Source: Parahoeflea alexandrii (GTDB taxonomy: Bacteria; Pseudomonadota; Alphaproteobacteria; Rhizobiales; Rhizobiaceae). From it: DNA of 64,000 bases. The notes under the pieces are model-generated. The model was not told where the DNA came from and ran no database searches. It saw nothing but the letters and a program-made list of their open reading frames with translations. The position numbers and the translations under genes were made by a program. Shown here piece by piece: positions 27,112 through 36,322 of the stretch (positions within the stretch are counted from its first letter, which is position 1; each line of letters opens with the position of its first letter). The DNA lies in contig NZ_JAAAML010000001.1 in the NCBI RefSeq assembly GCF_024105735.1, positions 310,001-374,000 on the forward strand, given 5' to 3'.

Positions 27112-28563
27112 TCAGTGAACCAGCACATTGCGGAACTGCCAGGGATCGTTCTTGTCGATGTCTTCCGGGAACAGGCCCGGGCGACCGTCAAGCGGCGTCC
27201 AGTCGGTGTAGTGACCTTCCACCGGTCCCAGGTAGGGAGACTGAACCTCAAGGCAGCGCTTGTAGTCGACCTCATCCGCCTCGACGATGCCGGCCTGCGG
27301 GTTTTCGAGTGCCCAGACCATGCCGGCCAGCACCGCTGACGTCACCTGAAGGCCTGTGGCGTTCTGATAGGGCGCGAGACGGCGGGTTTCTTCCAGCGAG
27401 AGGCGCGAGCCATACCAGTAGGCGTTCTTGCCGTGGCCGTAGAGCAGCACGCCCAGTTCATCCAGGCCCTCGACAAGCTCGTTCTCGTCGAGCACGTGCA
27501 GGACCGGCTGGGCGTTGCCGCCGTTGCCGAACATCTCGTGCAGCGACAGCACCGCATCATTGGCCGGATGGTAGGCATAATGGCAGGTCGGGCGGTAGGT
27601 GACATCGCCGTCCTTGTTCCTGACGGTGAAATAGTCGGCAATCGAGATCGACTCGTTGTGGGTGACGAGAAAACCATATTGCGGGCCGGGGGTCGGGCAC
27701 CAGGTCCTCACCCTCGTGTTGGCGCCGGGCTGCTCGAGATAGATCGCCGCCTTGCAGCCCTTCTTGTGCTTCCTGGCGTTCTTCGGCATCCAGTTCTCGT
27801 GGGTGCCCCAGCCGAGTTCGGCTGGCTGAAGTCCTTCCGAGATGAAGCCTTCCACCGACCAGGTGTTCCAGAACACGTTGAGCGGCTTGGGCAGCTTGGT
27901 CAGCTGGGTGTCACGCTCGGCAATGTGGACGCCCTTGACGCCGACCTTCTTCATCAGCCTGGCCCAGGCCTCGCGATCATGCTGGCCGGGCTCGTCGAAG
28001 TTGATGCCGAGATCATTGGCGAGGTTGACCAGCGCCTGCTTGACGAACCAGGAAACCATTCCGGGATTGGCGCCGCAGGTGGACACGGCGGTGGTGCCGC
28101 CGGGATTTTTCTTCTTCTCGTGGCGAACCGTCTCGCGCAGCGCGTAGTTGGTGCGCTCGGAGTTCTTCATGTCCTTGTCGAAGTAGAAGCCGAGCCAAGG
28201 CTCGACCACGGTGTCGATGTAGAGCACGTCGAGCTTGCGGCACAGTTTCATCAGGTCAAGCGAACCGGTGTCGACGGAAAGGTTGACACAAAAACCCTGT
28301 CCGCCGCCTTCGGTCAGGAGCGGCTTGAGCAGCTCCTTGTAATTGTCCTTTGTCACATGCGCCTTGATGTGACGGATGCCGTGCTGGGCCAGGATTTCCA
28401 TGTCGCCGGCGTCGTCGCGCGGATCGATCACCACCATGCGGCTCTTGTCGAACTTGAAGTGGCGCTCGATGAGCGGAAGCGTGCCGCGGCCGATGGACCC
28501 AAACCCTATCATCACGATTGGGCCGGTGATTTCCGCGTAAACCGGATAATCCTGCTGGGACAT
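27112..28563 (-). CDS. hss: Homospermidine synthase
   Basis: A 483-residue NAD-dependent enzyme of the saccharopine-dehydrogenase fold that makes homospermidine, the main rhizobial polyamine, from two putrescines. The Rossmann motif is IVMIGFGSIGRGTLPL, followed by VVIDPRDD. GQGFCVNLSVDTGSLDLMKLCR, VVEPWLGFY and a C-terminal PYLGPVEGHYTDWTPLDGR are family wording. Length is normal. Its stop is followed by a GC-rich hairpin; it is separated from pepF by 93 bp. Confidence 0.95.
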   Translation of the reverse strand: MSQQDYPVYAEITGPIVMIGFGSIGRGTLPLIERHFKFDKSRMVVIDPRDDAGDMEILAQHGIRHIKAHVTKDNYKELLKPLLTEGGGQGFCVNLSVDTGSLDLMKLCRKLDVLYIDTVVEPWLGFYFDKDMKNSERTNYALRETVRHEKKKNPGGTTAVSTCGANPGMVSWFVKQALVNLANDLGINFDEPGQHDREAWARLMKKVGVKGVHIAERDTQLTKLPKPLNVFWNTWSVEGFISEGLQPAELGWGTHENWMPKNARKHKKGCKAAIYLEQPGANTRVRTWCPTPGPQYGFLVTHNESISIADYFTVRNKDGDVTYRPTCHYAYHPANDAVLSLHEMFGNGGNAQPVLHVLDENELVEGLDELGVLLYGHGKNAYWYGSRLSLEETRRLAPYQNATGLQVTSAVLAGMVWALENPQAGIVEADEVDYKRCLEVQSPYLGPVEGHYTDWTPLDGRPGLFPEDIDKNDPWQFRNVLVH

Positions 28564-28656
28564 GTCATTCGCTCCAAAAATGGCGCTGCAGCCGTCTGCG
28601 GCGGTAGCGGCGGCTAAACCATACTTCGCTGTTACAATAAAGCGAAATCAGACAAG

Positions 28657-30504
28657 TCAGCCGTCCATGGCTTCGAGCTCGTCGATCATTCCCTCTATCA
28701 TCGAAAGACCCTGGTTCCAGAAACCTGGATCCGATGCATCAAGTCCGAACGGAGCGAGAAGTTCCGAGTGATGTTTGGTCCCGCCGGCCTTGAGCATCTC
28801 GAAATAGCGTTCGCGGAAACCGTCCGGGGTTTTCTCATAGACCGAGTACAGCGAGTTCACGAGGCAATCGCCGAAGGCATAGGCGTAGACGTAGAACGGC
28901 GAATGAATGAAATGCGGGATATAGGCCCAGAAGGTCTCGTACCCCTCCGACAGGTTGACCGCCGGGCCGAGGCTTTCCGACTGCACGTCGAGCCAGAGTC
29001 TGCCCAGTTGCTCCGAGGTCAGCTCGCCTTCCCGGCGAGCGGTGTGCACACGCCGTTCGAATTCATAGAAGGCAATCTGGCGCACCACGGTATTGATCAT
29101 GTCCTCGACCTTCTGGGCCAGCATCGCCTTGCGTTCGCGACGGTCGGTGGTGCGGGCCAGCAAGGCCCGGAAGGTCAGCATCTCACCGAACACGGACGCC
29201 GTTTCGGCCAGCGTCAGGGGCGTTGACGACATCAGCGCGCCCTGATCGCCGGCAAGCACCTGATGCACGCCGTGGCCAAGTTCGTGCGCCAGCGTCATCA
29301 CGTCGCGCGGTTTGCCGAGGTAGTTGACCAGCACATAGGGGTGCACCGACGGAACCGTGGGATGGGCGAAGGCACCGGATATCTTGCCCGGACGGCTCGG
29401 CGCGTCGATCCAGCTGCGGTCGAAGAACCGGCGGGCAATGTCGGCCATTTCGGGCGCAAAGCCGTGATAGGCCGAAAGCACCGTGTTCTTGGCCGCGTCC
29501 CAGGCAATTGTCTCGCGGGGTGTCTCGGGCAAAGGTGCGTTGCGATCCCAGAATTCGAGCTTGTCGAGCCCGAGCCAGCGGGCCTTCATGGCGTAGTAGC
29601 GGTGCGACAGCCGGGGGCTGGCCTCGCGCACCGCCTGTGCCAGCGCATCGACGACGGGACGCTCGACCCGGTTGGCCAGGTGACGGCTGTCGGCGATGTC
29701 CTCGAAGCCGCGCCAGCGGTCGGATATTTCCTTGTCCTTGGCCAGCGTGTTGGTGATCAGGGTGAAGGTGCGCAGATTTGCCTTGAACGTCTCGGCAAGA
29801 GCAAGGCCTGCCTTCTTGCGCCGGGCGCCATCGGCATCCTGCAGCAGAGACAGCGTCACTTCTAGCGGCAGCGCCTGGTCATCAATAGTAAATTCGAGGC
29901 TGCTCATGGTCTCATCGAAAAGCCGGTTCCAGGCGGCGTGCCCGGTCATCGATTTTTCGTGGAAGAGCTGCTCTATCCGGTCTTCGAGCTGGAAGGGCCT
30001 GTCCAGCCTGAGATCATGGATCCAGGGTGTGTAACGGGCGGCGCGCGGATCCTTGCCGAGGCTCTCCTCGATCAGCGTGTCATCGATGCGGTTAAGTTCG
30101 AGCGCGAAGAAAAGAAGATGGGCGCTGATATCCGTCATCGTGCTTTGCACATCGCCGTAGAATTTGGCGATCGCGGGATCGGAGGTGTTGGTGAAATAAG
30201 CCAGGCCGGCATAGGAAATGATCCGCCCCATCAGTTCCTCAAGCTTCTCATAGGCTTCGATCACCGCACCAAGGCCTTCATCCCCGGTGTTCGCCGCGGC
30301 TTCGGCAATCTTTCCCTTCCATCGGGCCTCGAAGGCCTGTGCGCCGGTCCGGGCTGCGGCCAGGTCGGTCTTGAATTCCGCGGATTCCGGACCGGGATAG
30401 AGGTCGCTCAGGTTCCAGCCCGGAAGGGTCCCAAGCTGAGAATCCGCGCCATGTGCCGTTGCGGGGGCGCGAACGGGTGCGTGGTCCAGAATTGATTTCG
30501 GCAT
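28657..30504 (-). CDS. pepF: M3-family oligoendopeptidase (PepF)
   Basis: A 615-residue cytoplasmic zinc metallopeptidase cutting short peptides. The zinc site is MTLAHELGHGVHQ with a downstream Glu in TASVFGEM. The N-terminal PepF domain (WNLSDLYPGPESAEFKTDL) and the late SPFYVYAYAFGDCLVNSLY segment complete the fold. ATG 30504 with GAGAG upstream gives a normal PepF N-terminus; in-frame starts at 30555 and 30579 add atypical residues. The gene is divergent from the sigma-54 activator. Confidence 0.92.
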   Translation of the reverse strand: MPKSILDHAPVRAPATAHGADSQLGTLPGWNLSDLYPGPESAEFKTDLAAARTGAQAFEARWKGKIAEAAANTGDEGLGAVIEAYEKLEELMGRIISYAGLAYFTNTSDPAIAKFYGDVQSTMTDISAHLLFFALELNRIDDTLIEESLGKDPRAARYTPWIHDLRLDRPFQLEDRIEQLFHEKSMTGHAAWNRLFDETMSSLEFTIDDQALPLEVTLSLLQDADGARRKKAGLALAETFKANLRTFTLITNTLAKDKEISDRWRGFEDIADSRHLANRVERPVVDALAQAVREASPRLSHRYYAMKARWLGLDKLEFWDRNAPLPETPRETIAWDAAKNTVLSAYHGFAPEMADIARRFFDRSWIDAPSRPGKISGAFAHPTVPSVHPYVLVNYLGKPRDVMTLAHELGHGVHQVLAGDQGALMSSTPLTLAETASVFGEMLTFRALLARTTDRRERKAMLAQKVEDMINTVVRQIAFYEFERRVHTARREGELTSEQLGRLWLDVQSESLGPAVNLSEGYETFWAYIPHFIHSPFYVYAYAFGDCLVNSLYSVYEKTPDGFRERYFEMLKAGGTKHHSELLAPFGLDASDPGFWNQGLSMIEGMIDELEAMDG

Positions 30505-30707
30505 CAGGGCACTCTCTTTCAAGATCGGTGTCGGACCCGTGAGGAAATAGGTCATCGAATGGCGCCCGCCAGGCGCCACCCGGTTTTACCGGCAGCGACG
30601 ATTAAAATGCAAACATTTCTCGAAATCCGTTTTTCAGCCTTTGCTGCCATTGTCCGGGAATGGTCAGACCCCTTGATGACTCCACCGGGAATGAGGAAAC
30701 GAGATCC

Positions 30708-32246
30708 GTGTCCAAACGAATTCTGATAGTTGATGACGACCCGGTTCAGCGCCGCCTGCTCAAGGCGGCCGCGGAAAAAGCAGGCTACGAGGTCGAACTG
30801 GCAAACGAGGGCCGGTCGGCTCTCGCCCGCCTGGTGGAGCCCGATCACGAACTCGCGGCAGTTGTGCTCGATCTGATGATGCCGGAAATGGGCGGGCTTG
30901 AAGTGCTGGAACGGCTCTCGGCGGTCGGCAGCACTATTCCCGTGGTGGTGCAGACCGGGCAGGGCGGTATCGAGACCGTGGTCAAGGCGATGCGCGCAGG
31001 TGCATTCGATTTTGTCGTCAAGCCGGTATCGCCGGAACGACTGACCCTGGCGCTTGGCAACGCGCTGAAGGCCGCGCGGATCACTTCCTCCCAAATTCCC
31101 TCGCCGCGTCACGTCGGCTTCAATGGCATCGTGGCGGCAAGCCCCGCCATGGAACGGGTGATCTCGCTTGGAAAGCGGGCTGCGGCGTCGACCATTCCGG
31201 TGGTTCTCGAAGGCGAGTCGGGTGTCGGCAAAGAAATGATCGCCCATGCGATTCAGTCCGAAAGCATCCGGCGCAACAAACCGTTCGTGACCGTTAATTG
31301 CGGGGCAATTCCCGAAAATCTTGTCGAAAGCATTCTTTTCGGACACGAAAAGGGAGCGTTCACCGGCGCAACCGAACGCCATGCGGGCAAATTCACCGAA
31401 GCTGATGGCGGTACCCTCTTCCTTGACGAGGTTGGTGAACTGCCACTCGAAATCCAGGTCAAGCTGTTGCGCGCCGTGCAGATGGGCGAGATCGAGACCG
31501 TCGGTTCGCGGATGCCCAGGAAGGTTGACATCCGGCTGATTTCGGCGACCAACAAGGATCTGATCGAAGAGGTCAAGGCTGGGCGTTTCAGGGAAGATCT
31601 CTACTACCGGCTCAATGTCTTCCCGATCCATGTTCCGGCCCTGCGCAAGCGCAAGGAAGACATTCCGCAGCTGGTGCGTCATTTCACCGAGCGATTTGCG
31701 GGTGCCATCGGCGGCAAGCGGATTCGGAGCATCGCTCCGGATGCGATGGCGCTGCTGACCGCACATGACTGGCCCGGCAATATCCGCGAACTTGAAAACG
31801 CCATTCACCGGGCCATCGTGCTGTGCGACGGCGAAACGCTGACCGCCGACCTGTTCCCGCAGATTGCCGCGCAGATTCCCGGCTACAAGCTTGATGGGCT
31901 GGAAGCCGGAGACGAAACCCAGGCTGTGTCTCTGCAGGCACCTCAGGGTCCGGGACTGGCGCAGCGGGAAGAAGCCGCTCACGCCGACCCCACTGCCGAT
32001 CCGGTTCTCGCCGAACCGAGCTTTCCGGTCGACACGGGCATGCCGGCGGTGAACGCCGTGACGCCGGAGGGCGAGGTGCGGAGGCTTGCGGAAGTCGAGG
32101 AGGAACTGATCCGGTTTGCCTTGTCGTTCTATCGCGGACAGATGAGCGAGGTTGCCCGCAGGCTCGGCATCGGCCGCTCGACGCTCTACCGGAAGCTCAA
32201 GGACTACGCGATCAACCCGGACGATCCGGATCAGGAGGCGGCGTGA
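30708..32246 (+). CDS. NtrC-family sigma-54-dependent response regulator, orphan
   Basis: A 512-residue regulator: receiver domain (ILIVDDDPVQ, phospho-acceptor in VVLDLMMPEMGG, Lys in DFVVKPVS), AAA+ domain (Walker A GESGVGKE, the sigma-54 contact EKGAFTGA, Walker B GTLFLDEVGELP, the R-finger region LRKRKEDIP) and a C-terminal Fis helix-turn-helix (VARRLGIGRSTLYRKLKDY). A Pro/Ala/Glu-rich linker of about 70 residues separates AAA+ from HTH. GTG 30708 follows GAGGAAAC; ATG 30660 is an alternative. No histidine kinase lies in the window, so its input is unknown. Confidence 0.9.
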   Translation: MSKRILIVDDDPVQRRLLKAAAEKAGYEVELANEGRSALARLVEPDHELAAVVLDLMMPEMGGLEVLERLSAVGSTIPVVVQTGQGGIETVVKAMRAGAFDFVVKPVSPERLTLALGNALKAARITSSQIPSPRHVGFNGIVAASPAMERVISLGKRAAASTIPVVLEGESGVGKEMIAHAIQSESIRRNKPFVTVNCGAIPENLVESILFGHEKGAFTGATERHAGKFTEADGGTLFLDEVGELPLEIQVKLLRAVQMGEIETVGSRMPRKVDIRLISATNKDLIEEVKAGRFREDLYYRLNVFPIHVPALRKRKEDIPQLVRHFTERFAGAIGGKRIRSIAPDAMALLTAHDWPGNIRELENAIHRAIVLCDGETLTADLFPQIAAQIPGYKLDGLEAGDETQAVSLQAPQGPGLAQREEAAHADPTADPVLAEPSFPVDTGMPAVNAVTPEGEVRRLAEVEEELIRFALSFYRGQMSEVARRLGIGRSTLYRKLKDYAINPDDPDQEAA

Positions 32247-32378
32247 GCGGGTGATTTCCACCTGGTAAGGAAAATAGTGTTGCCTGTTTGATCTGCTTCA
32301 TTCCCTGTTAAGTGATCATTCACTATAAGTGTCCCTGCAGCGATGCGTGGCAGCGGTTGCCATTGTGTCACCGCATTT

Positions 32379-32396
32379 GATCACCAAATGGTGATC
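32379..32396. promoter_or_regulatory. Perfect palindrome upstream of the DUF882 gene
   Basis: GATCACCA-AA-TGGTGATC lies 32-49 bp before the TTG start of the DUF882 gene. A second, smaller repeat (AGTGA-TCAT-TCACT, 32311-32324) lies 55 bp farther upstream. They may be an operator pair or leader hairpin; the regulator is unknown. Confidence 0.4.
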
Positions 32397-32427
32397 TGTA
32401 ACGGTTTTCCGGCGTCCGGGGACAGCA

Positions 32428-34266
32428 TTGGCGACATTGAAAACAGTATCAGTACTGCCTACGGCTGCTTGTCGCAGCAATGTGCGCTTTTGGCACATCG
32501 CGCGCATCGCTACGCTGCGTGCCCTCCTGATCGCGGTCATCGCGTCCTGTGCGGGATTTGCCGCCGCGCCTGAAGCCTTTGCCGAGACCCGTTCTCTCAA
32601 GCTCTACTACATCCACACCAAGGAAAAGGCCGAGATCGTTTTCAAACGCAATGGCCGTTACGACAAGGCCGGGCTGAACAAGCTCAACCGGTTCCTCAGG
32701 GATTGGCGGCGCAATGAGCCGACGAACATGGATCCGAGGCTGTTCGATCTGGTGTGGGAGGTCTACCAGCAGGTCGGCGCGCGTGATTACATCAATGTCG
32801 TGTCTGCCTACCGGTCTCCGGCGACCAACGACATGCTGCGGCGGACACGCGGCGGCCAAGCCAAGAAAAGCCAGCACACGCTCGGCAAGGCAATGGATTT
32901 CTACATCCCCGGCGTCAGCCTGAGCAAGCTTCGCGCCACGGCCATGAAGCTGCAGGGCGGCGGGGTTGGATATTATCCGAAATCCGGATCGCCCTTTGTC
33001 CATCTCGATGTTGCCGGTGTGCGTGCATGGCCGCGGATGAGCAGGCCGGAACTGGTCAAGCTGTTTCCGGATGGCAAGACCCTGCACCTGCCACCGGACG
33101 GAAAGCCTTTGCCCGGCTACCAGACCGCGCTTGCCGATTACAAGAGGCGCGGCGGAGCCATCGTCTCGACCAGCAGCGGCGATTCCGGCAACAGCAAACG
33201 TTCCGGTGGTCTGCTTGCCGCCCTGTTTGGCGGTGGTGACGAGGATGAAGAACCAGATGCCGTCGCATCTGCGCCGAAGCCGGTCCCGGCTCCGCCACAG
33301 ACGGAGGTTGCCGCTCTGCCAGGGGTTCTCGATGCACCTGCGCAGGTCGCGCCTGCCGTGGAGACTGCCCTGGTCTTGCCTTTGCAGCCGCCGGTTCCTG
33401 TGGCGCGGCCGGTCATCGAAGAGCCGCAGCCGGTGGTGGTGGCAGCACTTGCTCCGCCCAATCCCGTTTTGCCGGCGCAGAGCGAAATCAACGCGTTTGC
33501 CGCCGCCGCAAATGCCGAGGTTGCGGCCCCGGCGCTCGAGCCTGAAGCCCAGTCCGGGCTTGTCGACCTGGCCTCGATTCGCGCGCCAATACCGCAACTG
33601 CTCAGTGAACGGTCGAGCCAGCCTGCAAATGAAGCCCAACCCGCAGCGGTGGAATTGGCCGCCTTGCCGGTACCGAACCTGATCAAGGCCCGCATGGAGG
33701 TCGGTACCACGGAACAGGCCGCGGAAGATCTGCAGATTGCCGCCGCGTTGGTTGACCGGGCCGCAGACGCGCAGAACGGTGGGCCGGTTGCAGCAGCTGC
33801 AACTCTGCCCTCGGCGGAAGACTTTATTCCGCTTCCGATCCGCAGGCCGGGAGAGCGCGCCGGTGACAGGGCTCCGGTAACCGCGTCGCGGGAAATCGAG
33901 GTGGCCTCGCTTGAGCCTGTCTCGCGCGGCGGTCGGGTCGGCAGCCTTTCGACAAGCGCCTCCTCCGCCCGCAAGGGCGCCCGTCCGACAGCCTCGATTG
34001 CCGCGGAGCAGCCGCAACGCAGCTCGATCCGTACCGAACCCATGCTGACCGACAGGATCATCTCGAAATGGGCCCTTGCCCAGGACCGGATGAAGACCAT
34101 GGCTTCGGAACCCGGAAAGCCGCGCAGGTTTGTCGGCGCGCAGCTGAGGGAAGCGCCCAAAGTGGTCTATGCAAACGGATTTTCCCCTGATGGCGGAGAG
34201 CTTCCGCACAGCCAGTTCACCGGATCGGCGGTGAACTTCATCACGGTGGCCCGATTCGGCGACTGA
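32428..34266 (+). CDS. Exported DUF882 (M15-type) peptidase-like protein with long Ala/Pro tail
   Basis: A 612-residue exported protein. After a signal peptide (ATLRALLIAVIASCAGFAAAPEAFA) comes a DUF882/peptidase M15 domain to about 230. It carries the zinc-ligand pattern of SAYRSP, SQHTLGKAMDFYIPG and SPFVHLDVAGVRAWP. The remaining 380 residues are Ala/Pro/Glu-rich and probably unstructured, ending in a small conserved block (DRIISKWALAQDRMKTMA). It likely cleaves or binds cell-wall peptides; long-tailed forms are common in rhizobia. No ATG precedes the signal peptide: TTG 32428 or GTG 32482 must be the start. Confidence 0.8.
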   Translation: MATLKTVSVLPTAACRSNVRFWHIARIATLRALLIAVIASCAGFAAAPEAFAETRSLKLYYIHTKEKAEIVFKRNGRYDKAGLNKLNRFLRDWRRNEPTNMDPRLFDLVWEVYQQVGARDYINVVSAYRSPATNDMLRRTRGGQAKKSQHTLGKAMDFYIPGVSLSKLRATAMKLQGGGVGYYPKSGSPFVHLDVAGVRAWPRMSRPELVKLFPDGKTLHLPPDGKPLPGYQTALADYKRRGGAIVSTSSGDSGNSKRSGGLLAALFGGGDEDEEPDAVASAPKPVPAPPQTEVAALPGVLDAPAQVAPAVETALVLPLQPPVPVARPVIEEPQPVVVAALAPPNPVLPAQSEINAFAAAANAEVAAPALEPEAQSGLVDLASIRAPIPQLLSERSSQPANEAQPAAVELAALPVPNLIKARMEVGTTEQAAEDLQIAAALVDRAADAQNGGPVAAAATLPSAEDFIPLPIRRPGERAGDRAPVTASREIEVASLEPVSRGGRVGSLSTSASSARKGARPTASIAAEQPQRSSIRTEPMLTDRIISKWALAQDRMKTMASEPGKPRRFVGAQLREAPKVVYANGFSPDGGELPHSQFTGSAVNFITVARFGD

Positions 34267-34363
34267 GGCATGTACCGCCGCAGATTGCGCCGTACCGCAC
34301 CCTGATTTCCTGTCCGGCTTTTCCCGGTGTGCCTTGCCGGCTTACCCTTGGGAAAGAAACAAG

Positions 34364-34393
34364 AAAGCCGCGCATCGGACAATGCGCGGCTTT
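34364..34393. terminator. Bidirectional terminator between DUF882 gene and gapR
   Basis: A 12-bp stem AAAGCCGCGCAT / ATGCGCGGCTTT with a short loop lies between two convergent genes, with TTTT on the plus side and TTTCTTG on the minus side. Confidence 0.8.
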
Positions 34394-34450
34394 TGGATTT
34401 ACATGAAGGTCTCACGGCCTGTCACTCCCGCAGGAGTGAGGCGTGTCCGG

Positions 34451-34717
34451 TCAGATTGCGTCTTCCGGTTCGGGCGCCATACCCAAAGCATGCAGATAGG
34501 TATCGAGAATCGCTTCCTGCTCGAGACGGTCGTTCTGGTCCTGCTTGCGGATGGCGACGACCTTGCGCAGCACCTTGACGTCGTAGCCGTTGGCCTTTGC
34601 CTCGCCGTAGACATCCTTGATGTCGTCGGCAATGGTCTTCTTTTCTTCTTCCAACCGTTCAATGCGTTCGACGATCGAACGGAGCTGGTCGCGGGCGACT
34701 GCGCCGGCATCAGACAT
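34451..34717 (-). CDS. gapR: GapR-family (DUF2312) nucleoid-associated protein
   Basis: An 88-residue all-helical DNA-binding protein. [30 protein letters not shown] followed by [20 protein letters not shown] is diagnostic of DUF2312. GapR binds AT-rich, overtwisted DNA and supports replication and chromosome dynamics in Caulobacter and relatives. ACAGGAGAG precedes the ATG. The single gene ends at a shared terminator and starts 127 bp from the amidohydrolase stop. Confidence 0.93.
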   Translation of the reverse strand: MSDAGAVARDQLRSIVERIERLEEEKKTIADDIKDVYGEAKANGYDVKVLRKVVAIRKQDQNDRLEQEAILDTYLHALGMAPEPEDAI

Positions 34718-34843
34718 GAGGTCTCTCCTGTAGGGACAACGAGGGGTGATGTTCGTGAGGCTTCAAGTGCCCAAAGCGAGGCTTCGGGTCAAGGGTGTTT
34801 GCGCCATACCCGGGGAATAATCCCGGTCTGAGGCGGGCGCGCG

Positions 34844-35626
34844 TCACACCACCCGCGAACCATGCAATTCGACCTCGTGGATGCCCGGCCGTGCGGTCAG
34901 ATCCGTGAGGATCGGCGCCAGCCGGTCGACCCAGGATTGGACACCTTCGGGATGACCGATCAGGTCCTGGCGAATCTCGAGTAGGGCATGGGGAAGGCCG
35001 GTCATCGAGCAATGCCGGTGCATGGTGTCGCCCCTGAGCGCCCCGTCATAGGGCTCGTTGTCACCGACGATCAGCGCCGGATCCATACTCAGCGCATCGA
35101 TCAGCGGACGCACCGCACGCGGATCCGTGTCCCACAAAACGCCTGCGTGCCATGGTCTGGGAACGCCCTTCCAGGCATGGGTGAACGAGTGGATCGAAAT
35201 CACCAGCGGCGCCTTGCCGGACTTGCGCCAGGTTTCGGAAATCACGGTCGCGACGGCATCGTGATAGGGCCGGTGAAACAGGTTGAGACGGTGCTCGCGT
35301 TCTCCGGCGGAGAGCGGATGGTTTGCGGGAATCACCATGCCGTCCGAAAGCTTCATGATCAGGGTCGGGTCGTCCTCACCGCGGTTGGGATCGATCAGCA
35401 GGCGGGAGAAGCAGCCCAGCACTGCGGGAACGCCCAGCCTGGCGGAGAGTTTGCGGGTCACGTCCTCAACGCCGATGTCGTAGGCGATGTGGCGTGCGAA
35501 TGCTTCGGCAGGCAATCCCAGATCGCCATACTCGGCCGGTAACCGGTTCATGGCGTGGTCGGCCAGGATTACCAATGCGTGGCTGGGATCGCCGGGAAGG
35601 ATTTCAAATGGCTGGAAGCCTGGCAT
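34844..35626 (-). CDS. N-formylglutamate amidohydrolase family protein
   Basis: A 260-residue member of the HutG-type N-formylglutamate amidohydrolase family: ILADHAMNRLPAEYGDLG, FARHIAYDIGVEDVTRKLS, CFSRLLIDPNRGEDDP, SIHSFTHAW and ALLEIRQDLI. Histidines and Asp/Glu at these places fit the zinc-dependent fold. No histidine-utilisation (hut) genes are near, so the true substrate may be another N-acyl amino acid. ATG 35626 is preferred; a GTG at 35680 would add 18 residues. Confidence 0.82.
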   Translation of the reverse strand: MPGFQPFEILPGDPSHALVILADHAMNRLPAEYGDLGLPAEAFARHIAYDIGVEDVTRKLSARLGVPAVLGCFSRLLIDPNRGEDDPTLIMKLSDGMVIPANHPLSAGEREHRLNLFHRPYHDAVATVISETWRKSGKAPLVISIHSFTHAWKGVPRPWHAGVLWDTDPRAVRPLIDALSMDPALIVGDNEPYDGALRGDTMHRHCSMTGLPHALLEIRQDLIGHPEGVQSWVDRLAPILTDLTARPGIHEVELHGSRVV

Positions 35627-35848
35627 GACGGATTTCGGAACCGGATCTGAAAAGTATGAGGGGTTGGGGATCAATTGCACAGGCTTGGTCTACGAGCAAC
35701 TGCCCGAATCATGCAGTCTGTGAGGAAGAATGGAATGCGGAGGCATGGCGGGCGGTGTTCTTGACTTTAGTCTATCGTCCTTCGTTGACTTTCATGGCCC
35801 CCCGGCGCAAAAAGCAAAGCACAAATCGAGAGTGGAGACTGACCGAAA

Positions 35849-36322
35849 TTGTTGTTTCGCAAGTTGCCAAAAGCCTATCTCCTCATCGTCAGATTCGCTG
35901 CGCTCATACCGTTGACTGCCGGAGCGATGATGCTCGCCTCGGCGCAGGACGCGAGAGCTGACTTCCGGGTCTGTAACGGAACTCAATCGCTGGTCGGCGG
36001 CGCGATCGGTTATCGCACGGCGGAAGGCTGGGTGACCGAGGGCTGGTGGCAGATTCCCGCCAATTCCTGCGCGACCCTGATCGAGGGCCAGCTCGGCTCG
36101 CGATATTACTATCTTTATGCCGAGGATGCCGGCGGCGGTGGCCGCTGGGCGGGGGACATCAACATGTGCGTCGCCGACAATGAATTCCGCATTGTCGGTG
36201 TAGAGGATTGTTTCGCCCGTGGTTTTCAGCGCGTGGGGTTCAAAGAGTACGATACCGGGAGACAAGGCAGCTGGATGGTCCAGTTATCGGATGCCCCGGA
36301 AGCGCCAGAAAGCCAGAATTGA
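35849..36322 (+). CDS. Exported DUF1036 protein
   Basis: A 157-residue small exported protein. After a signal sequence (RFAALIPLTAGAMMLASAQDARA) the DUF1036 domain begins FRVCNGTQSLVGGAIGYRTAEGWVTEGWWQIPANSC. It has paired cysteines (about 42, 73, 106, 120) and aromatic residues, probably disulfide-linked in the periplasm. Function unknown. The only start ahead of the signal is TTG 35849. Its stop overlaps the pyruvate kinase ATG (TGATG), so the two are translationally coupled. Confidence 0.8.
   Translation: MLFRKLPKAYLLIVRFAALIPLTAGAMMLASAQDARADFRVCNGTQSLVGGAIGYRTAEGWVTEGWWQIPANSCATLIEGQLGSRYYYLYAEDAGGGGRWAGDINMCVADNEFRIVGVEDCFARGFQRVGFKEYDTGRQGSWMVQLSDAPEAPESQN

Noticed and set aside
30552-32261. 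A 569-codon open frame antisense to the sigma-54 activator
   Set aside because: No family wording; the plus-strand receiver, AAA+ and HTH motifs settle the coding strand.
32308-32324. A CtrA box upstream of the DUF882 gene (TTAA-N7-TTCA)
   Set aside because: The second half-site is imperfect, and only the two perfect boxes near rcdA are convincing.
32449-34209. A 586-codon open frame antisense to the DUF882 gene
   Set aside because: Opposite an Ala/Pro-rich gene such frames stay open by chance; no motif is visible.
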